From Alisma plantago-aquatica (Eukaryota > Streptophyta > Magnoliopsida > Alismatales > Alismataceae), in contig OY856409.1 of assembly GCA_963693085.1 (NCBI GenBank), positions 1,538,533,072-1,538,597,071 on the forward strand: a stretch of DNA of 64,000 nt. Direction: 5' to 3'. Made by a program: the position numbers and the translations under genes. Position 1 is the first letter of the stretch. Each line of letters begins with the position of its first letter. This document shows, in pieces, positions 1-10,940 of this stretch. The notes beneath the pieces are model-generated. The model was not told the DNA's origin, ran no database searches, and saw only the letters and a program-made list of their open reading frames with translations.

Positions 1-30
1 TAAGATTAAAACTAAATACAAATTTATTGA

Positions 31-52
31 TCGGGTTTCCTCCCGACAAGTG
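31..52 (-). other. Post-pol hairpin motif of Athila-like element
   Basis: On the minus strand, about 155 bases after the integrase stop, the sequence CTTGTCGGGAGGAAACCCGA can fold with a TCGGG/CCCGA stem. A matching motif, CTTGTTGGGAGGCAACCCAA, occurs at 46281-46303 after the protease ORF of the other Athila-like element, with the stem kept by a paired T-A to C-G change. The function is unknown; it could mark a processing, translation or splicing signal. Confidence 0.5.
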
Positions 53-207
53 CCTTTGTTTTACGTCGATGGCTTGACTTTATTCATTCAACTTTTATGG
101 TGGATGTAATATGGTTTGGAGAGATCCAGTGATGCATTGATGCCTGTATCGGCTGAGGTGAAATATATTTTCAAACATTGGCCATTTCCCATAACATCTC
201 CTGACTT

Positions 208-1473
208 TTAACTCCATAAAACGAAAGCACCATGTGGGTAGATGCTCTTAACAATGTATGGTCTAGTCCAACGGGAACGGAGTTTCCCTGGGAATAACCT
301 CAGTTTTGAGTTGATCAGCAGGACTTGATCTCCCACTTGAATGCCCTTCCTCTTGATATGACCATCGTGCCACAACTTTGTGCGTTCTTTATAGATTCTA
401 GTGTTCTCATAAGTTGTCATTCGGAGTTCTTCCAGCTCCTGGAGTTGCAGAATCCTAGCTTTGCATGCTTCTTTCATATCAAAATTCAGTTGTTTTATTG
501 CCCACCATGCTTTGTGTTCTAGTTCTACTGGCAGGTGGCATGACTTTCCATAGATTAGTCAAAAAGGTGTAGCCCCTAGGGGAGTTTTAAAAGCAGTTCG
601 GTAGGCCCTTAAGGTATCTTTTCCATTGTGGCCTATAATCTTTTCCAAAATAGCCTTGAGTTGACGGTTAGAAACCTCTACCTATCCGCTAGTTTGTGGG
701 TGGTCGGGTGAGGCTACCTTGTGAGTTACACCATATTTCCTCAGCAATGCTTCAATGCTTCTTTCCAAGAAATGAGAACCTCCGTCAGAAATTACAGTAC
801 GTGGGACTCCGAATCGGGGGAAAATGATATCTTTGAACATTTTGATTACAAGCTTGGAGTTGCTGGTGACGGTTGGTATGGCTTCAACCCATTTTGAGAC
901 GTAATCCACCGCCACTAGTATGTAGGAAAATCCATGATAAGATGGGAATGGACCCATGTAGTCCACACCCCAAATGTCAAATATCTCAACTTCTTGCCAC
1001 AAGTTCAGTGGCATCTCATCTCTCTTTGTGATGTTACTTGTTATTTGACACTTGTCACATGATAGAACAAAATTGTAAGAGTCTTTTGATATGGTTGGCC
1101 AAAAGAATCCACATTGCAAAACCTTTATAGCAGTGTTCTTAGAACTCATATGGCCTCCAACCGGGCCTGAATGACATTGTTCTAAAATAGATTGAGCTTC
1201 TTCCTCAGTGATGCAATGTCTGTAGAGACCATCAACACATAGCTTGAAGAGGTATGGCTCGTCCCAGTGATATTGCTTTACATCATACATAAATTTCTTT
1301 AGTTCATTCCCGACGCATTCAGGATGGATGATACCAGTGGTGAGGTAATTTACATAGTCTGAGTACCAAGGTGTAGCTTCTAAGATTTTCATTAGTTGGT
1401 CATCTGGAAGAGAGTCATTAATCATGATCTTCTCAGTTTCCAGGGTATGGATACGACTAAGGTGGTCTTCCAA
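208..1473 (-). pseudogene. Integrase of Athila-like element (broken)
   Basis: This would insert the element cDNA into host DNA. On the minus strand 1473-682 carries the zinc-binding HHCC part (two histidines in [10 protein letters not shown], then LSCDKCQ) and the catalytic core, with first Asp in [10 protein letters not shown] and second Asp in [10 protein letters not shown] nonsense codon follows HPQTSG just before the expected catalytic Glu region (VEVSNRQLK). Reading through, the C-terminal part continues, with a further stop, to 208, where the last open stretch has [21 protein letters not shown] and ends in [19 protein letters not shown], typical for the integrase C-terminal domain. The frame is otherwise continuous, so decay looks recent to moderate. 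Confidence 0.85.
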
Positions 1474-1479
1474 AACATT

Positions 1480-2824
1480 TTATGTACCCTTTTTATCTTT
1501 TATCTCCAGATCAAATTCTTGTAGTAGGAGGATCCATCTTATCAACCTAGGTTTTACATCTTTCTTCGCCAGGAGGTAACAGATAGCTACATGGTCTATG
1601 TAAACAATGACTTTTGAACCTATGAGGTAGGATCTGAATTTGTCAAAGGCATACACGACTGCTAGAAGTTCTTTTCTCAGTAGTTGCATAATTTCTTTGA
1701 TCTTCATGGAGGGTTTTTGATGCATAGTAGATCTTGTAATGTTTCTTCTCTATACACTTCCCTAGAATAGCACCCACGTTGTAATCACTGGCATCACACA
1801 TAATTTCAAATGGATGATCCCAATCAGAATCTCTAATGATGGGTGTTGTTGTAAGGGCTTGCTTCAAGTTATTCAAACTCTTCACACATTCTTTGTCAAA
1901 ATGAAACTCAGTGTCCTTTAATAATAAGTTCTTCATTGGCTTTGTTATCTTAGAGAAATCCTTAATAAACCGTCTGTAGAAGCCTGCATGACCTAGGAAC
2001 GTGCAAACCTCTCTTACATTCGTTGGAGTAGTGACTTTAGAAAGCACTTCAATTTTCACTTTGTCTACCTCAATTCCTCTACAACTGACTCTATGACCAA
2101 GGACAATCCCTTCTCTCACCATAAAGTGACACTTCTCCCAATTCAACACAAGATGTGCTTCTTCACACCGTTTGAGGACAAGGGAGAAATGCTTCAAGCA
2201 TGAGTCATATGAATCTCCATATACATGAAAATCATCCATAAAGACTTCCATGATAGTTTCAGTGAGACCAGCAAATATAGATGCCATGCACTGTTGGAAG
2301 GTTGCATGCGCATTGCAAAGGCCGAACGACATCCTTCTAAATGTATATGTTCCAAATGGACAAGTAAAAGTCATTTTCTCTTGGTTGTCTGGATTTGTAG
2401 GAATTTGATAGAATCCAGAGTAACCGTCGAGATAACAAAAATATTCTTGGTGAGCCAAGCTTTCTAAGACTTGATCAAGAAATGGAATCGAAAAATGATC
2501 CTTTCATGTCGCTTTGTTCAACTTCCTATAATCAATGCACATCGTCCATCCGGTCACTGTTCAAGTGGGTATGAGTTCGTTATTTTCATTTTGTATCACA
2601 GTAGTTCCACCTTTCTTTGGGACAACATGCACCAGACTGACCCATGGCGAATTGGAGATCGGGTAGATGATTCCAGAAGTGAGTAATTTAACAACTTCAA
2701 GGCGGACGACTTCTTTCATTTTTGGTTTCGGTTTCCTTTGGTGTTCTACGGTCAGTTTGCGATCTTCCATCATGCGGATTCTATGCATGAAAAGCGCTTG
2801 AATGATCCCGATGAGTTCACGCAT
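1480..2824 (-). pseudogene. Reverse transcriptase and RNase H of Athila-like element (broken)
   Basis: The reverse transcriptase copies the element RNA; RNase H removes the RNA strand. On the minus strand the fingers/palm begin near 2824 (SGIIYPISNSPWVSLVHVVPKK), a stop interrupts the stretch before MCIDYRKLN, and the catalytic box is VFMDDFHVYG near 2220-2250. The connection VLGHRVSCRGIEVDKVK follows. RNase H starts at FEIMCDASDYNVGAILG; near 1680 the frame shifts by one base and continues as [18 protein letters not shown] and [16 protein letters not shown], where the usual TDH is IDH. Both enzymes are recognisable but cannot be translated from this copy without bypassing stops and a frameshift. 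Confidence 0.87.
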
Positions 2825-3305
2825 CTTTTAGCCAATGGATTTTCTTCTTTCTTTTAATTCCATCAAGAGTTTATCTTCTTGTTCTACTGTTAGATCTAAA
2901 TTTATGATGACTGGGTAGACCTTGAGTTCATCTAAAAACACATATTTCATTCCCTCAGGTAGGGGTTTCATTTCAGGAGCTTGTGATTTTCACAAGTTTC
3001 TTTAGTAGCATTCACAGCTTTAAGTTCTTCATAAGTAGCTTCAACATCTTCTTTGGCAGAGTCGAGAGATTCGATGCAACCTTTCACTTGTTTTTCAATA
3101 GGTTCTTCAAGTGATGGGTCCGTTAGAGCAACTTCTAATGGATCATCTGATTCATGATTCTCTTGAGTGAGAAGTGACATCTACTCTATGCAATCAACAA
3201 GATATACTTCTTCTTGCATGCTTGGTCTTCGCATACTTTCAAAAACTTTGAATTTGAGAGTTTCTTTACCAAGTCTAAGAAGCAAGGTTCCTTCTTCAAC
3301 ATCAA
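2825..3305 (-). pseudogene. Protease-RT linker of Athila-like pol
   Basis: This part of pol joins the protease to the reverse transcriptase and has no enzyme motif. A 70-residue open stretch at 3180-2968 is acidic (ESDDPLEVALTDPSLEEPIE), as seen for the poorly conserved linker of Athila-type polyproteins. Stops flank it on both sides. It lies in the correct place between the protease and RT parts, which is the main reason to call it. Confidence 0.55.
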
Positions 3306-4250
3306 TTAGAATCTTGTAGTGGCGAGGAATGTACGTCCAAAGATAAGAGGATATCTGGCGTATTCTTTTATGTGCATGATGACAAAGTCACACGGAACAT
3401 AGGAATATTTTCCTACCTTGATAGGTACATCCTCAATAATTCCTAACATATGTTTTATCGAATTGTATGTGAGTTGTATGATCATTCCAGTTGGGAGAAG
3501 TTCAGAGAACCCTATCATTTTGCAAAGCCTGAGTGGCATGATGGAGATGCTAGCACCAAGATATGCCAGTCCTTTCTTGCATGAAGAATCACCGATATGG
3601 CAAGAAATCCCAAAAGATTTTGAATCTTTCTGTTTCTTTGGCATCTTACTCTGGATGATATCTGAAGTGGTTCTAGATAACTTGACTGTCTCATATTCTT
3701 CAGTTACATATTTTCTGGTGAGGAGTGATTTCAGATATTTTGTCCAGGCTGGTATTTCAGCCAGTGCATCTAGGAAGGGTATATCAACATGAAGTTTCTT
3801 CATATCCTCTTTAAACTTATTGAACTGAGTATCAAGCTTAGTTTGCCTTAAACGAGCAGGGAAAGGTATACGAGGCTTGTATACACAAATATCAAGTTCT
3901 GGTGTTTTAGTTTCTTCATTAATAGGTTTCTTAGGACCTTCCTTGTCTATCTTATTTGTAGTTACTGTCTGTTTTTGCTGAGACTCAGGTGTTGTTGAGT
4001 TTTGGACAATCACAAATTCATTCTCATCTGTAATAACCACAGGTGTCTTGATAGGAGGATCAGAATAGTCTTTTCCAGACCTGGTGGTAACAACCTTCAA
4101 TTGTTCTGGGTGCTTAGGATTGTTCTCAGGTTGGCTAGCAAAGGCTCCAGTAGGTGGCTTCATGCTAGCTGCAAGTTGAGCTAATTGAGATTCAATAGCC
4201 TTCTGTTGGGCTTGTTGGTTAGCAATCATAGTTTGCTGAGTTTGCAACAT
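3306..4250 (-). pseudogene. Gag C-terminus and aspartic protease of Athila-like element
   Basis: The protease would cut the gag-pol polyprotein. The N-terminal third is Gln-rich (MLQTQQTMIANQQAQQKAIE), followed by a VVTTRSGKDY segment and a basic patch (PRIPFPARLRQ) seen before Athila-type proteases. The protease body contains LGASISIMPLRLCKMIG and, further on, PCDFVIMHIKEYARYPLIFGRTFLATT. In this family the active site normally reads CDLGAS; here the residue before LGAS is Tyr, so the catalytic aspartate appears lost. The open frame is long and uninterrupted (314 residues). Confidence 0.8.
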
Positions 4251-5726
4251 CTTTTCAATAGTTGTTAGCTTGTCATCAGGAGAGATGGGACCTGCTTGTT
4301 GTCCTTGTTGTTGATAAGGAACTTGGTTAAGATTCTGGAACTGAGAATTGTTTTGATAATTGTTGAAGTTCCTATTCTACAAATTACCCCTAAAATTTCC
4401 TTGATTCCCAAAATTCTGTTGTTGATTATACTGGAATCCTGGTGGGCCTCATTTTTTATTGTTTGAACCAAGTTGATGCGAGTTTACCGCTCCAGAGGGG
4501 TTTCCATATTGAAAACCTAGATGGTTCCTATTCTGATTTGGATTATAGTATCCTTGGCCAGGAAAGGTGTTAACAACATTAAGATGTTCCAGTTGACTAT
4601 TATCTCCTTGTCCATATGTGTTTCTTAGAACCACATCGTAGAGAACATTGCATGTTAGGGTGTAATGATCAATACTTTTACATGCTTCACAAAATAGTGA
4701 AGCTAACTTGATCTGTTCTTGTTGTTGAGGGGGTGGACGTCCTCTTCCAATTGCAGTAAGGGATGTTTTGATATGATCTTGCTTGGCTACTAACAACTTG
4801 AGGGTTTCAGCGATAGACTTGTATTCTAGGATAGCCTCAGCCATGGTTAACTTCAACACTCCTTTACCTACAGATCTACCCCAATTTGCTTGATTTTTAG
4901 CTCCAAGGGTGACGACCTTCCATGCGCTGTCGTAGCTTTGACACATGATGTTCCCTCCAGATGAGGAATCTAAGAATCTCTTGATATTTTCGTCTACACC
5001 CATATAGAAAATCTCGATGAGTTGATTCTTTTGGATGCCATGGTGTGGAAACTTGCATAGAAGCTCTTTATATCTTTCCCATGCTTCAGTAATGGTTTCT
5101 CCAGGGGCTTGAGTGAACATTGTTATACGACCCCTAATTTCATAAGTGAGAGAAGGAGGGTTGAACTTTTCCAAAAAAGCATTTTGAAGCTGCTCCCAAG
5201 TAGTGATGGGTTCACATTGAAGGGAGTTGTGCCAACTTATGGCTCTATCAGTAAGCGAATACTTGAAGAGTCAGAGTCGAATAGCATCATCAGCCACTCC
5301 ATTTTGCTTCGTCATAGCACATAAATCGATGAATCTCAAAAGATGTTATTGACTATATTCTCCTTCTTTACCATAGAATGGGTTGTTTTGCAGCAAGTTA
5401 ATCGAATGTGCTCGTATCTCAAAGTTGGGAGCATGGATGGGAGGAGGTTGGACTGGGTGATGTACGTCATCAACCTTAGGGATGGAGAACTCCCTAAGAT
5501 CCTTTTGCAGTTCTGCTGCTTGTGCTGCTTGGATTTCTTGCTGAACCGCAACTGTAGCTTCTTGCATGAGCCTCTCTCTCTGTGCATTGATGGCTTGGGA
5601 AACCCTTCGGGCTATTTTCTCTTCTTGATCCATTCTTGCTTGGTTTTCTCTATTTTGATGATGAAAGGTTCTGTCAATTTCAGGATCAAAGCAGGCAGTG
5701 AGTCCGAGACTGTTCAAACGGTGCAT
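4251..5726 (-). pseudogene. Gag of Athila-like element (broken)
   Basis: Gag forms the particle that packages the RNA. Minus-strand 5726-5346 gives an N-terminal Gln/Ala-rich, probably coiled region (RRVSQAINAQRERLMQEATV) and a NPFYGKEGEY segment. After a stop, the capsid core follows to 4449 with NPPSLTYEIRGRITMFTQAP and the conserved ERYKELLCKFPHHGI. A zinc knuckle CEACKSIDHYTLTC (CX2CX4HX4C) lies near 4650-4690. The tail is Asn/Gln-rich (4471-4265) and contains two more stops before it joins the protease ORF. All pieces lie in the order expected for one gag of roughly 480 residues. Confidence 0.82.
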
Positions 5727-5874
5727 ACACCAGTCTTGGGTACCTAAAATAAATAGATCTGAAGTAAGATTGATGGAGTGGAGTGAAATTCAAGTAGATG
5801 ATCGATTGTATCAAAAGAAAACAAAATCCTACATTAGCCTTAAAAGAACTAGATTTGACTAACTAATTCCGTTG

Positions 5875-5892
5875 TCCCCGGCAACGACGCCA
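5875..5892 (-). other. Primer binding site, tRNA-Asp type
   Basis: On the minus strand this reads TGGCGTCGTTGCCGGGGA, one base away from TGGCGCCGTTGCCGGGGA, the complement of a plant tRNA-Asp 3' end used by Athila/Tat elements. The exact form occurs in the second Athila-like element at 43730. It starts 5 bases from the inferred LTR edge at 5898. Confidence 0.85.
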
Positions 5893-5897
5893 GAATT

Positions 5898-6769
5898 TGA
5901 CGTGGAATATTATCACACTAACAAACTCACTCGAGGTTGAAATCCCCAAGCTTTAACCAAAACCTCATGCAATAATACCACTCGCAAGCGGACGAGTCTT
6001 ATCGCAGTATAGATAAGGATCGAATCCTAAAGGACAACATTTTTAAGAATCTTTGTCGGTCGAATCTGGTACAAGTAAGACTAATATTTTGAACACTTGA
6101 TTGGTTTGTGGTTGATTAAACTAACTGCAAGAAAGTAAAAGAGCAAAATTAAAGTTTGTTCTAGGTTAAATGATATGGAATCGTTGGGATGGTATCCGGT
6201 TTCACCACCACTGCACATGCAAACATATCCAAGCACATAACATCCAGGCAAGACATAACTATCCGAATGGAGCTGTTGTGAACCCTCTGTGAGGATATGA
6301 TCACGTAAGCATCACCTTAAGGATATGATTTCTCATCACCCTCCAGATCACTCACTTACAGCTCCGAAGATACAACATCCAACTAAGGTTGCACCCCCCC
6401 CCTTGCGAGTAGGCACACAGAAGCATCACTGTGGGCTAGATGGCTCATCCGCTCATGGATCACACACTCACGACATCAAGGAATCCTATCAGGTGTCTCG
6501 GCAAGGATCCAACCGTGTTAAACAACAAGCATGTAGGTGATTAGTCTGCAAGCAAACATCGATGATTAAAAAAGAAGATACAACATCCGATTGAAGTTAC
6601 GGGTTCCCCTTGTAGGTAGGCATACAAAAGTGTCACCGTAGGCTAGATGGCACGTCCCCTCATGGATCACACACTTAATACCTCAAGGAATCCCATTCGA
6701 TTACTAGTTTGGGAGTCTACCTCATTAAGCAACATTCTATCCTACATAAAGAAGATCTCACAACATAGG
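5898..6769 (-). repeat. 5' LTR of Athila-like element, interrupted
   Basis: The inner edge is set by the primer site next to it; the LTR ends (minus strand) in CCACGTCA. No partner LTR is in the window, so the outer edge cannot be measured. At 6770 the sequence changes to the LTR of the Tekay-like element, which appears to have inserted into or next to it. The segment includes a C9 run near 6394 and an imperfect direct duplication of about 125 bp (6366-6490 and 6572-6698). Confidence 0.65.
6366..6698. repeat. Imperfect direct duplication, ~206 bp apart
   Basis: GAAGATACAACATCC, then a shared run with GGGCTAGATGGC, GGCTAGATGG and ATGGATCACACACT, ending in TCAAGGAATCC, occurs at 6366-6490 and again at 6572-6698. 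This is an internal repeat of the LTR; no coding role is seen. Confidence 0.7.
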
Positions 6770-9452
6770 TTTGACACCCCGCTATCACAAAGACAACGAG
6801 ATGACACGCGAAAACGTGCGGAATCACATATCACCAAAACATGGGTTAATTAAAACCGATTACGAAATCATGCATAAGAGAAATCTTACATCCAAATCTT
6901 ACAAAGAAACATGTTATGTAAACATTACAAGCATGATATATGTCCACAACTTACAGGAACTTGTTGTCCTGCGAGCACATGAGTTCATCACCTGTTTATA
7001 TGTACATAATAGGCCACATAAGGCCAACAACAGGATAAATGAAGGTACAACAACTACACATCGGGAAACATCATCAAAACACCTATGAGGACCTGAGAGT
7101 ACATGGATGACTCTAGTACTTCTACTATAAAACCACCAAAATAGCAGCATGTCCATCTCTTGCCTTCTACTACTCATCCTCTTGCTGCTCAACCTCAACA
7201 TCGCGACCACCACCACGTCTAGCGCGATCACCTAAAAAGGTTGTAAACCAATGGGGTGAGACACCCAGTCCCAGTGAGAAACATAACTCCCTGCCGAAAC
7301 TATGAAACTCTAGAAAGCAGGTAAAATAGGTAAAGCAGATAACTGATATAAGCAGATTATATGAGCAACATATTGAGCAAGACTTTATTTTATTATCCAA
7401 CTTACCAAGATATCCGGGAGGCATTTAACCATACTTTCTTTATGGAACATGATTGACAAGATAAGATTTATAAGATCTTATCACAAAACATAAGGAACAT
7501 ATAAGTAACTGCAAGGTATAACAAGATCAATTACACAAGCAAGGCCTCATCCAGTTTTCCGTATTTTTTTTTCTATAAGCAATATATACTATTCGGCTGG
7601 ATTATGTTTTATTATGCCCTGAGGAGGTGATCTGTCCCAGCTCAAATCCAACCTTCGGCTGCAAAACCCAAAATTGGTGCCGTACAAGGTCAATGGGAGA
7701 TCCAGACTACATGACCTCACCTCCTCGAGGTCAGTGCATGAAAACCAAAATAGGACCGCAATCTCATGCTTATGTGGCCTCAGCCTTAGGGCCAGCTCTG
7801 CAGGCTACCCATATTTCTAGCTTACCTTGATATAGGTGTTAGTATATCTTGAGCCACGGGCTTGATCACCGTACTCTTGAGCCATGAACGCATTCATGCT
7901 CTTATCACATATCCCCTGAGCCATGGTGTTGTTCACCATGCTCTTACCATACTTGAGTCTACAATTGCAGTTGTACTCTAATCCTTCCTATTTTTGTCTA
8001 GGAGAAATCCCACATATTCAAAAATATGCGCTCCAGGTAATCCCACAGGATAAACCTATTTCACCATCACCAATTACTGACGATGATGGATCTATGTCCA
8101 GGGAAAACTACATGAATTGTTCCTCTATAATCAAGTAGTACATTTAAAGTGGATTTTTGAGGAAACCAAGTTATACAGCGTAACATCATTGAGTTACATT
8201 ATCACTATCACTATCATGGGATCTAAATCCCTCATCACAGATTACTATTGCCTCTCAAGGCTTCAACATCCTGCACCCACATCCTGGGATAGCAATCCCT
8301 TATCTCATCATCATAGGATAACACCTCAATTAGACATTCAACCTTTATCAGGTCCTCAGACCAATCTCATCATACTGGTGATGCATGTTATCTCATCAAC
8401 AACAATTACCATGATGCAGTGTTATTCAAACACATTTACCTCATAGCTCTTACCTGGATATGATTCATCTTACACACCTGCATGGTTAGTATGCACATCA
8501 AGAGAGATAGCTTAAAATCACCAGACATAGCTCTTAATGATTATCATATCATTAGGGTTTGTAGTTATACATGTCATGATTAAGACTATGTGTGGCATAC
8601 TGTATCAATTACAATACTGCTATCAAATTATGGGCATCCATTTGAGCTTATAAACTAGCATCTTATCTTCTTAATAGGCCTCATGTTCATGCATTAAGCA
8701 TAGCATTGGTTTACAAACCATTATCCATAACCCATTACCATCAAAGGTGAGAAAACATGATAAAGAACCACTAGCTAGGGTTTCCAGGTTAGTCATGACC
8801 CTTACCAAAGGTGCCCGCTACCCTCACTAGAAGTGTGACGGGTAGGACAACCCTCACCATAGGCGGTATCGGGCAGGGTAACTACCCTTACTCAAGGTTG
8901 TCGGCCAAGCACAATGGGCAACCACATAACGGACAATCCAAGGGCAAAGCATATCGGGCAACCACCTCATGGTGTGTCGTGCAACTAGAGCGCAAAGGTG
9001 TTCTCCTGCAGCCGGGTTCATGGGGCATATCGTGCACCCAAGGTGACAGTCATCCACTGAATCAGGAAAAGCCCAATCGGCCTACTTGGTTTAGTGTTAG
9101 GGTTATGTCAGGCGACAACTACCCTATCGTTCAACTAAGTCTAGCATACCATATCGGTCACCATAGGGTTCATCACTCAACCAATGTCGGGCAAAAAACC
9201 AACCCAACTTGTATCACCGAAGACTCCAACCAAGGATATCCACTAGGCACTCTGTCGGCTAAGGGGAAACATCTATTAGGTGAAATGATCATCTAGACCA
9301 AGGCATATCACTTAAACTCACCATCAAGGTCGGGGGGTGTCGGACAACACTACTACAAGGTGTATCGTGCAAGGCACCAAGCTCATCCCGACAAGGTCAT
9401 CATCAACCTTAAGACCACCATTATCGAAACCCTAAAAGGTCAAGAGAATTGG

Positions 9453-9720
9453 CTCACCTCTCAACAACCAAGAGAGAGGGGTGTTGCACAACCTCCATCA
9501 CCAATCGGGCAACATGATGGATCATTTCCATATCAGCCAAGGTCTTAACAACCACTAGGTTACCACTCAACCAAGGCTCACCTCTCAAATATATGGTTAG
9601 AGAAGAGTGTTGCCCAAGCAAGTAGAGTATAGACTCACCTCTCAACAACCAAGAGAGAGGGGTTTGTCTACATCACTAGGGCCGAACTCACTTCTCAAGA
9701 CCAAAGGAGAGAAAGGGGTT
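9453..9720. repeat. Four CTCACCTCTC...GAGAGAGG hairpin units
   Basis: Units starting at 9453, 9577, 9634 and 9687 share CTCAC(C/T)TCTCAA followed after 8-12 bases by a GAGAGA-type complement. The first and third are identical over 28 bases (CTCACCTCTC, AACAACCAA, GAGAGAGGG). Each can form a short stem. They lie in the part of the LTR that would be transcribed, downstream of the TATA box. Confidence 0.65.
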
Positions 9721-10121
9721 TTACCCAAGAAACTCTACACATAGGGTTCGGCCACCAAGACCAAAGCACATCTATATCCATTATAACAACAAGATCAAAG
9801 GTACAAACTAGAGCAAGAAACATATCTAGAAAGGAGTATGGCTGATCAATATGAAACATATTATGCAACAAGAAAGGGGAGTAGTATAGCTAAGGTTAGA
9901 AGTTATGTAACCCGCCTTAAGCAAGCTCCAAGCTCCTAGCACCAAGCAACACCTTCGACCACCTCAAGAGGAAGAAGAAGAAGACTCCATAGAGAAGGAT
10001 CGAACACCAAGCTTAGATCCTTCAAGAGTATCGGCCACCAAGGTTGCAAAGGAGAGGTGTCCTTCACCAAATAAGAGGGGAAACTAAGGAACTAAAGGGA
10101 TCCTTAGCAAGAGAAAGGAGA

Positions 10122-10131
10122 TATTTATATA
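10122..10131 (-). promoter_or_regulatory. TATA box of Tekay-like LTR
   Basis: On the minus strand this reads TATATAAATA, a strong plant TATA box, followed downstream by a pyrimidine-rich stretch. Transcription would run towards lower coordinates through the LTR. Because the 5' LTR is truncated before the matching position, only the 3' LTR retains it. Confidence 0.6.
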
Positions 10132-10718
10132 GAAAAGGATGGAGGAGAAAACAAGGCAATGTGTTTCCCACCTAGGGACACTTGTACATGGGCAATGCCA
10201 CCTCCTTATCTCGCCTCATATACATGTCTAAGGCAATTGCCACATGCAAGAATCATGCACCAAGTGTCCACTAGAGGGGTGACACAAATGAAGCTAAGAG
10301 TCAAAGATGGTCCACAGCTGACACACTCACTCCCTTGCCTGATACAACCCCATAGGCGACACACCCATGGCCGACACAAATCTTACCTGCCTGATAGAGG
10401 GTCCAACAGAGAAAAGCAAGGCCCAAACAAGGAAAAATGAATCCCAACAAAACCCGAGGCAACTCAAGAAATGAGCCCAAACCTTTCTCTCAACTCTAGA
10501 GGAAGCAAAAAGAAAGAAAACATCTCTCCAGGTGACAAGCTTGCTCATCAACCCCGGACTTAGGTTATTTGCAAGTAGCACATCCAACTCTCAAGCAAAG
10601 CACAAGCAAACCCTAATCACCACTAAAGATGATTAGCAAGAAACTAAGCACAAGGTTTAGGCAAAGAAAATAGGATAAGCCCAAAACAAAGGTTAGGGTC
10701 CTTATAAGCCATAAACCT

Positions 10719-10940
10719 CTACAAAAGGATTTCTCCCCCGAAATCCGAAGAGAAAAGCGAGGGATACTTCCTCCTCATCTCTTCCTCAAGCTCCCACGTG
10801 GCTGCCTCAATGCCACGATGATGCTAAAGAACCTTCACAAGAACTAGGTCCTTCCTCTTCAACTTCTTCACTCTTCTGTCAAGGATCATCACTGGACCTT
10901 CTTCATAGGTCACATCTTCATCAAGCTCAACCTCAAATGG
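10719..10940 (-). pseudogene. Chromodomain at the C-terminus of chromovirus integrase
   Basis: Minus-strand translation after the TAG at 10938-10940 gives PFEVELDEDVTYEEGPVMIL, then DRRVKKLKRKDLVLVKVLQH, then AATWELEEEMRRKYPSLF and a stop at 10719. This pattern (an aromatic-poor N-part, VKVLQHHRG where host chromodomains have VKW, and TWE-EE-MR-YP) is the chromodomain of plant Tekay-type integrases, which steers integration to particular chromatin. It is separated from the integrase body only by one TAG codon. Confidence 0.8.

Larger units (their letters stand above)
1..6769 (-). mobile_element. Athila-like Ty3/gypsy retrotransposon, partial
   Basis: Read on the minus strand the order is partial 5' LTR, tRNA-Asp primer site, gag, protease, reverse transcriptase, RNase H, integrase, which is the Ty3/gypsy order. 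The primer site type, the gag core with PPSLTYEIRGRI and AWERYKELLCKFPHHG, and the protease context LGAS are those of the Athila/Tat branch in plants. The 3' LTR and any downstream ORF lie to the left of the window. The right end is interrupted at 6769/6770 by the LTR of the next gypsy element. Several nonsense codons, a frameshift in RNase H and a replaced protease aspartate show that this copy is dead. Lineage assignment rests on my recognition of family motifs, not on a search. Confidence 0.85.
6770..10718 (-). repeat. 3' LTR of Tekay-like element, probably ~3.9 kb
   Basis: The part 6770-8497 aligns by eye with 15535-17237 from the LTR edge (GACACCCC...) to TTAGTATGCACA, with scattered substitutions and a ~24-base gap. 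Beyond 8497 the second copy has no counterpart. I extend this LTR to just after the chromodomain stop at 10719 because no polypurine tract precedes 8497 on the minus strand, because a TATA box (10122-10131) lies in the extension, and because Tekay LTRs are often this long. The alternative is a 1.7 kb LTR with a 2.2 kb untranslated tail. The region has no credible gene; the plus-strand ORF at 8811-9296 is low-complexity LTR sequence. Confidence 0.6.

Noticed and set aside
6914..7231. Pair of similar ~100-residue minus-strand ORFs at 6914-7231 and 15680-15982
   Set aside because: They are the same place in the two Tekay-like LTRs. Similarity comes from LTR duplication, not from a gene family.
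8811..9296. 161-residue plus-strand ORF
   Set aside because: It lies within the Tekay-like LTR, antisense to the element, and consists of degenerate short repeats (TATCGGGCAAC-like). No family resemblance.
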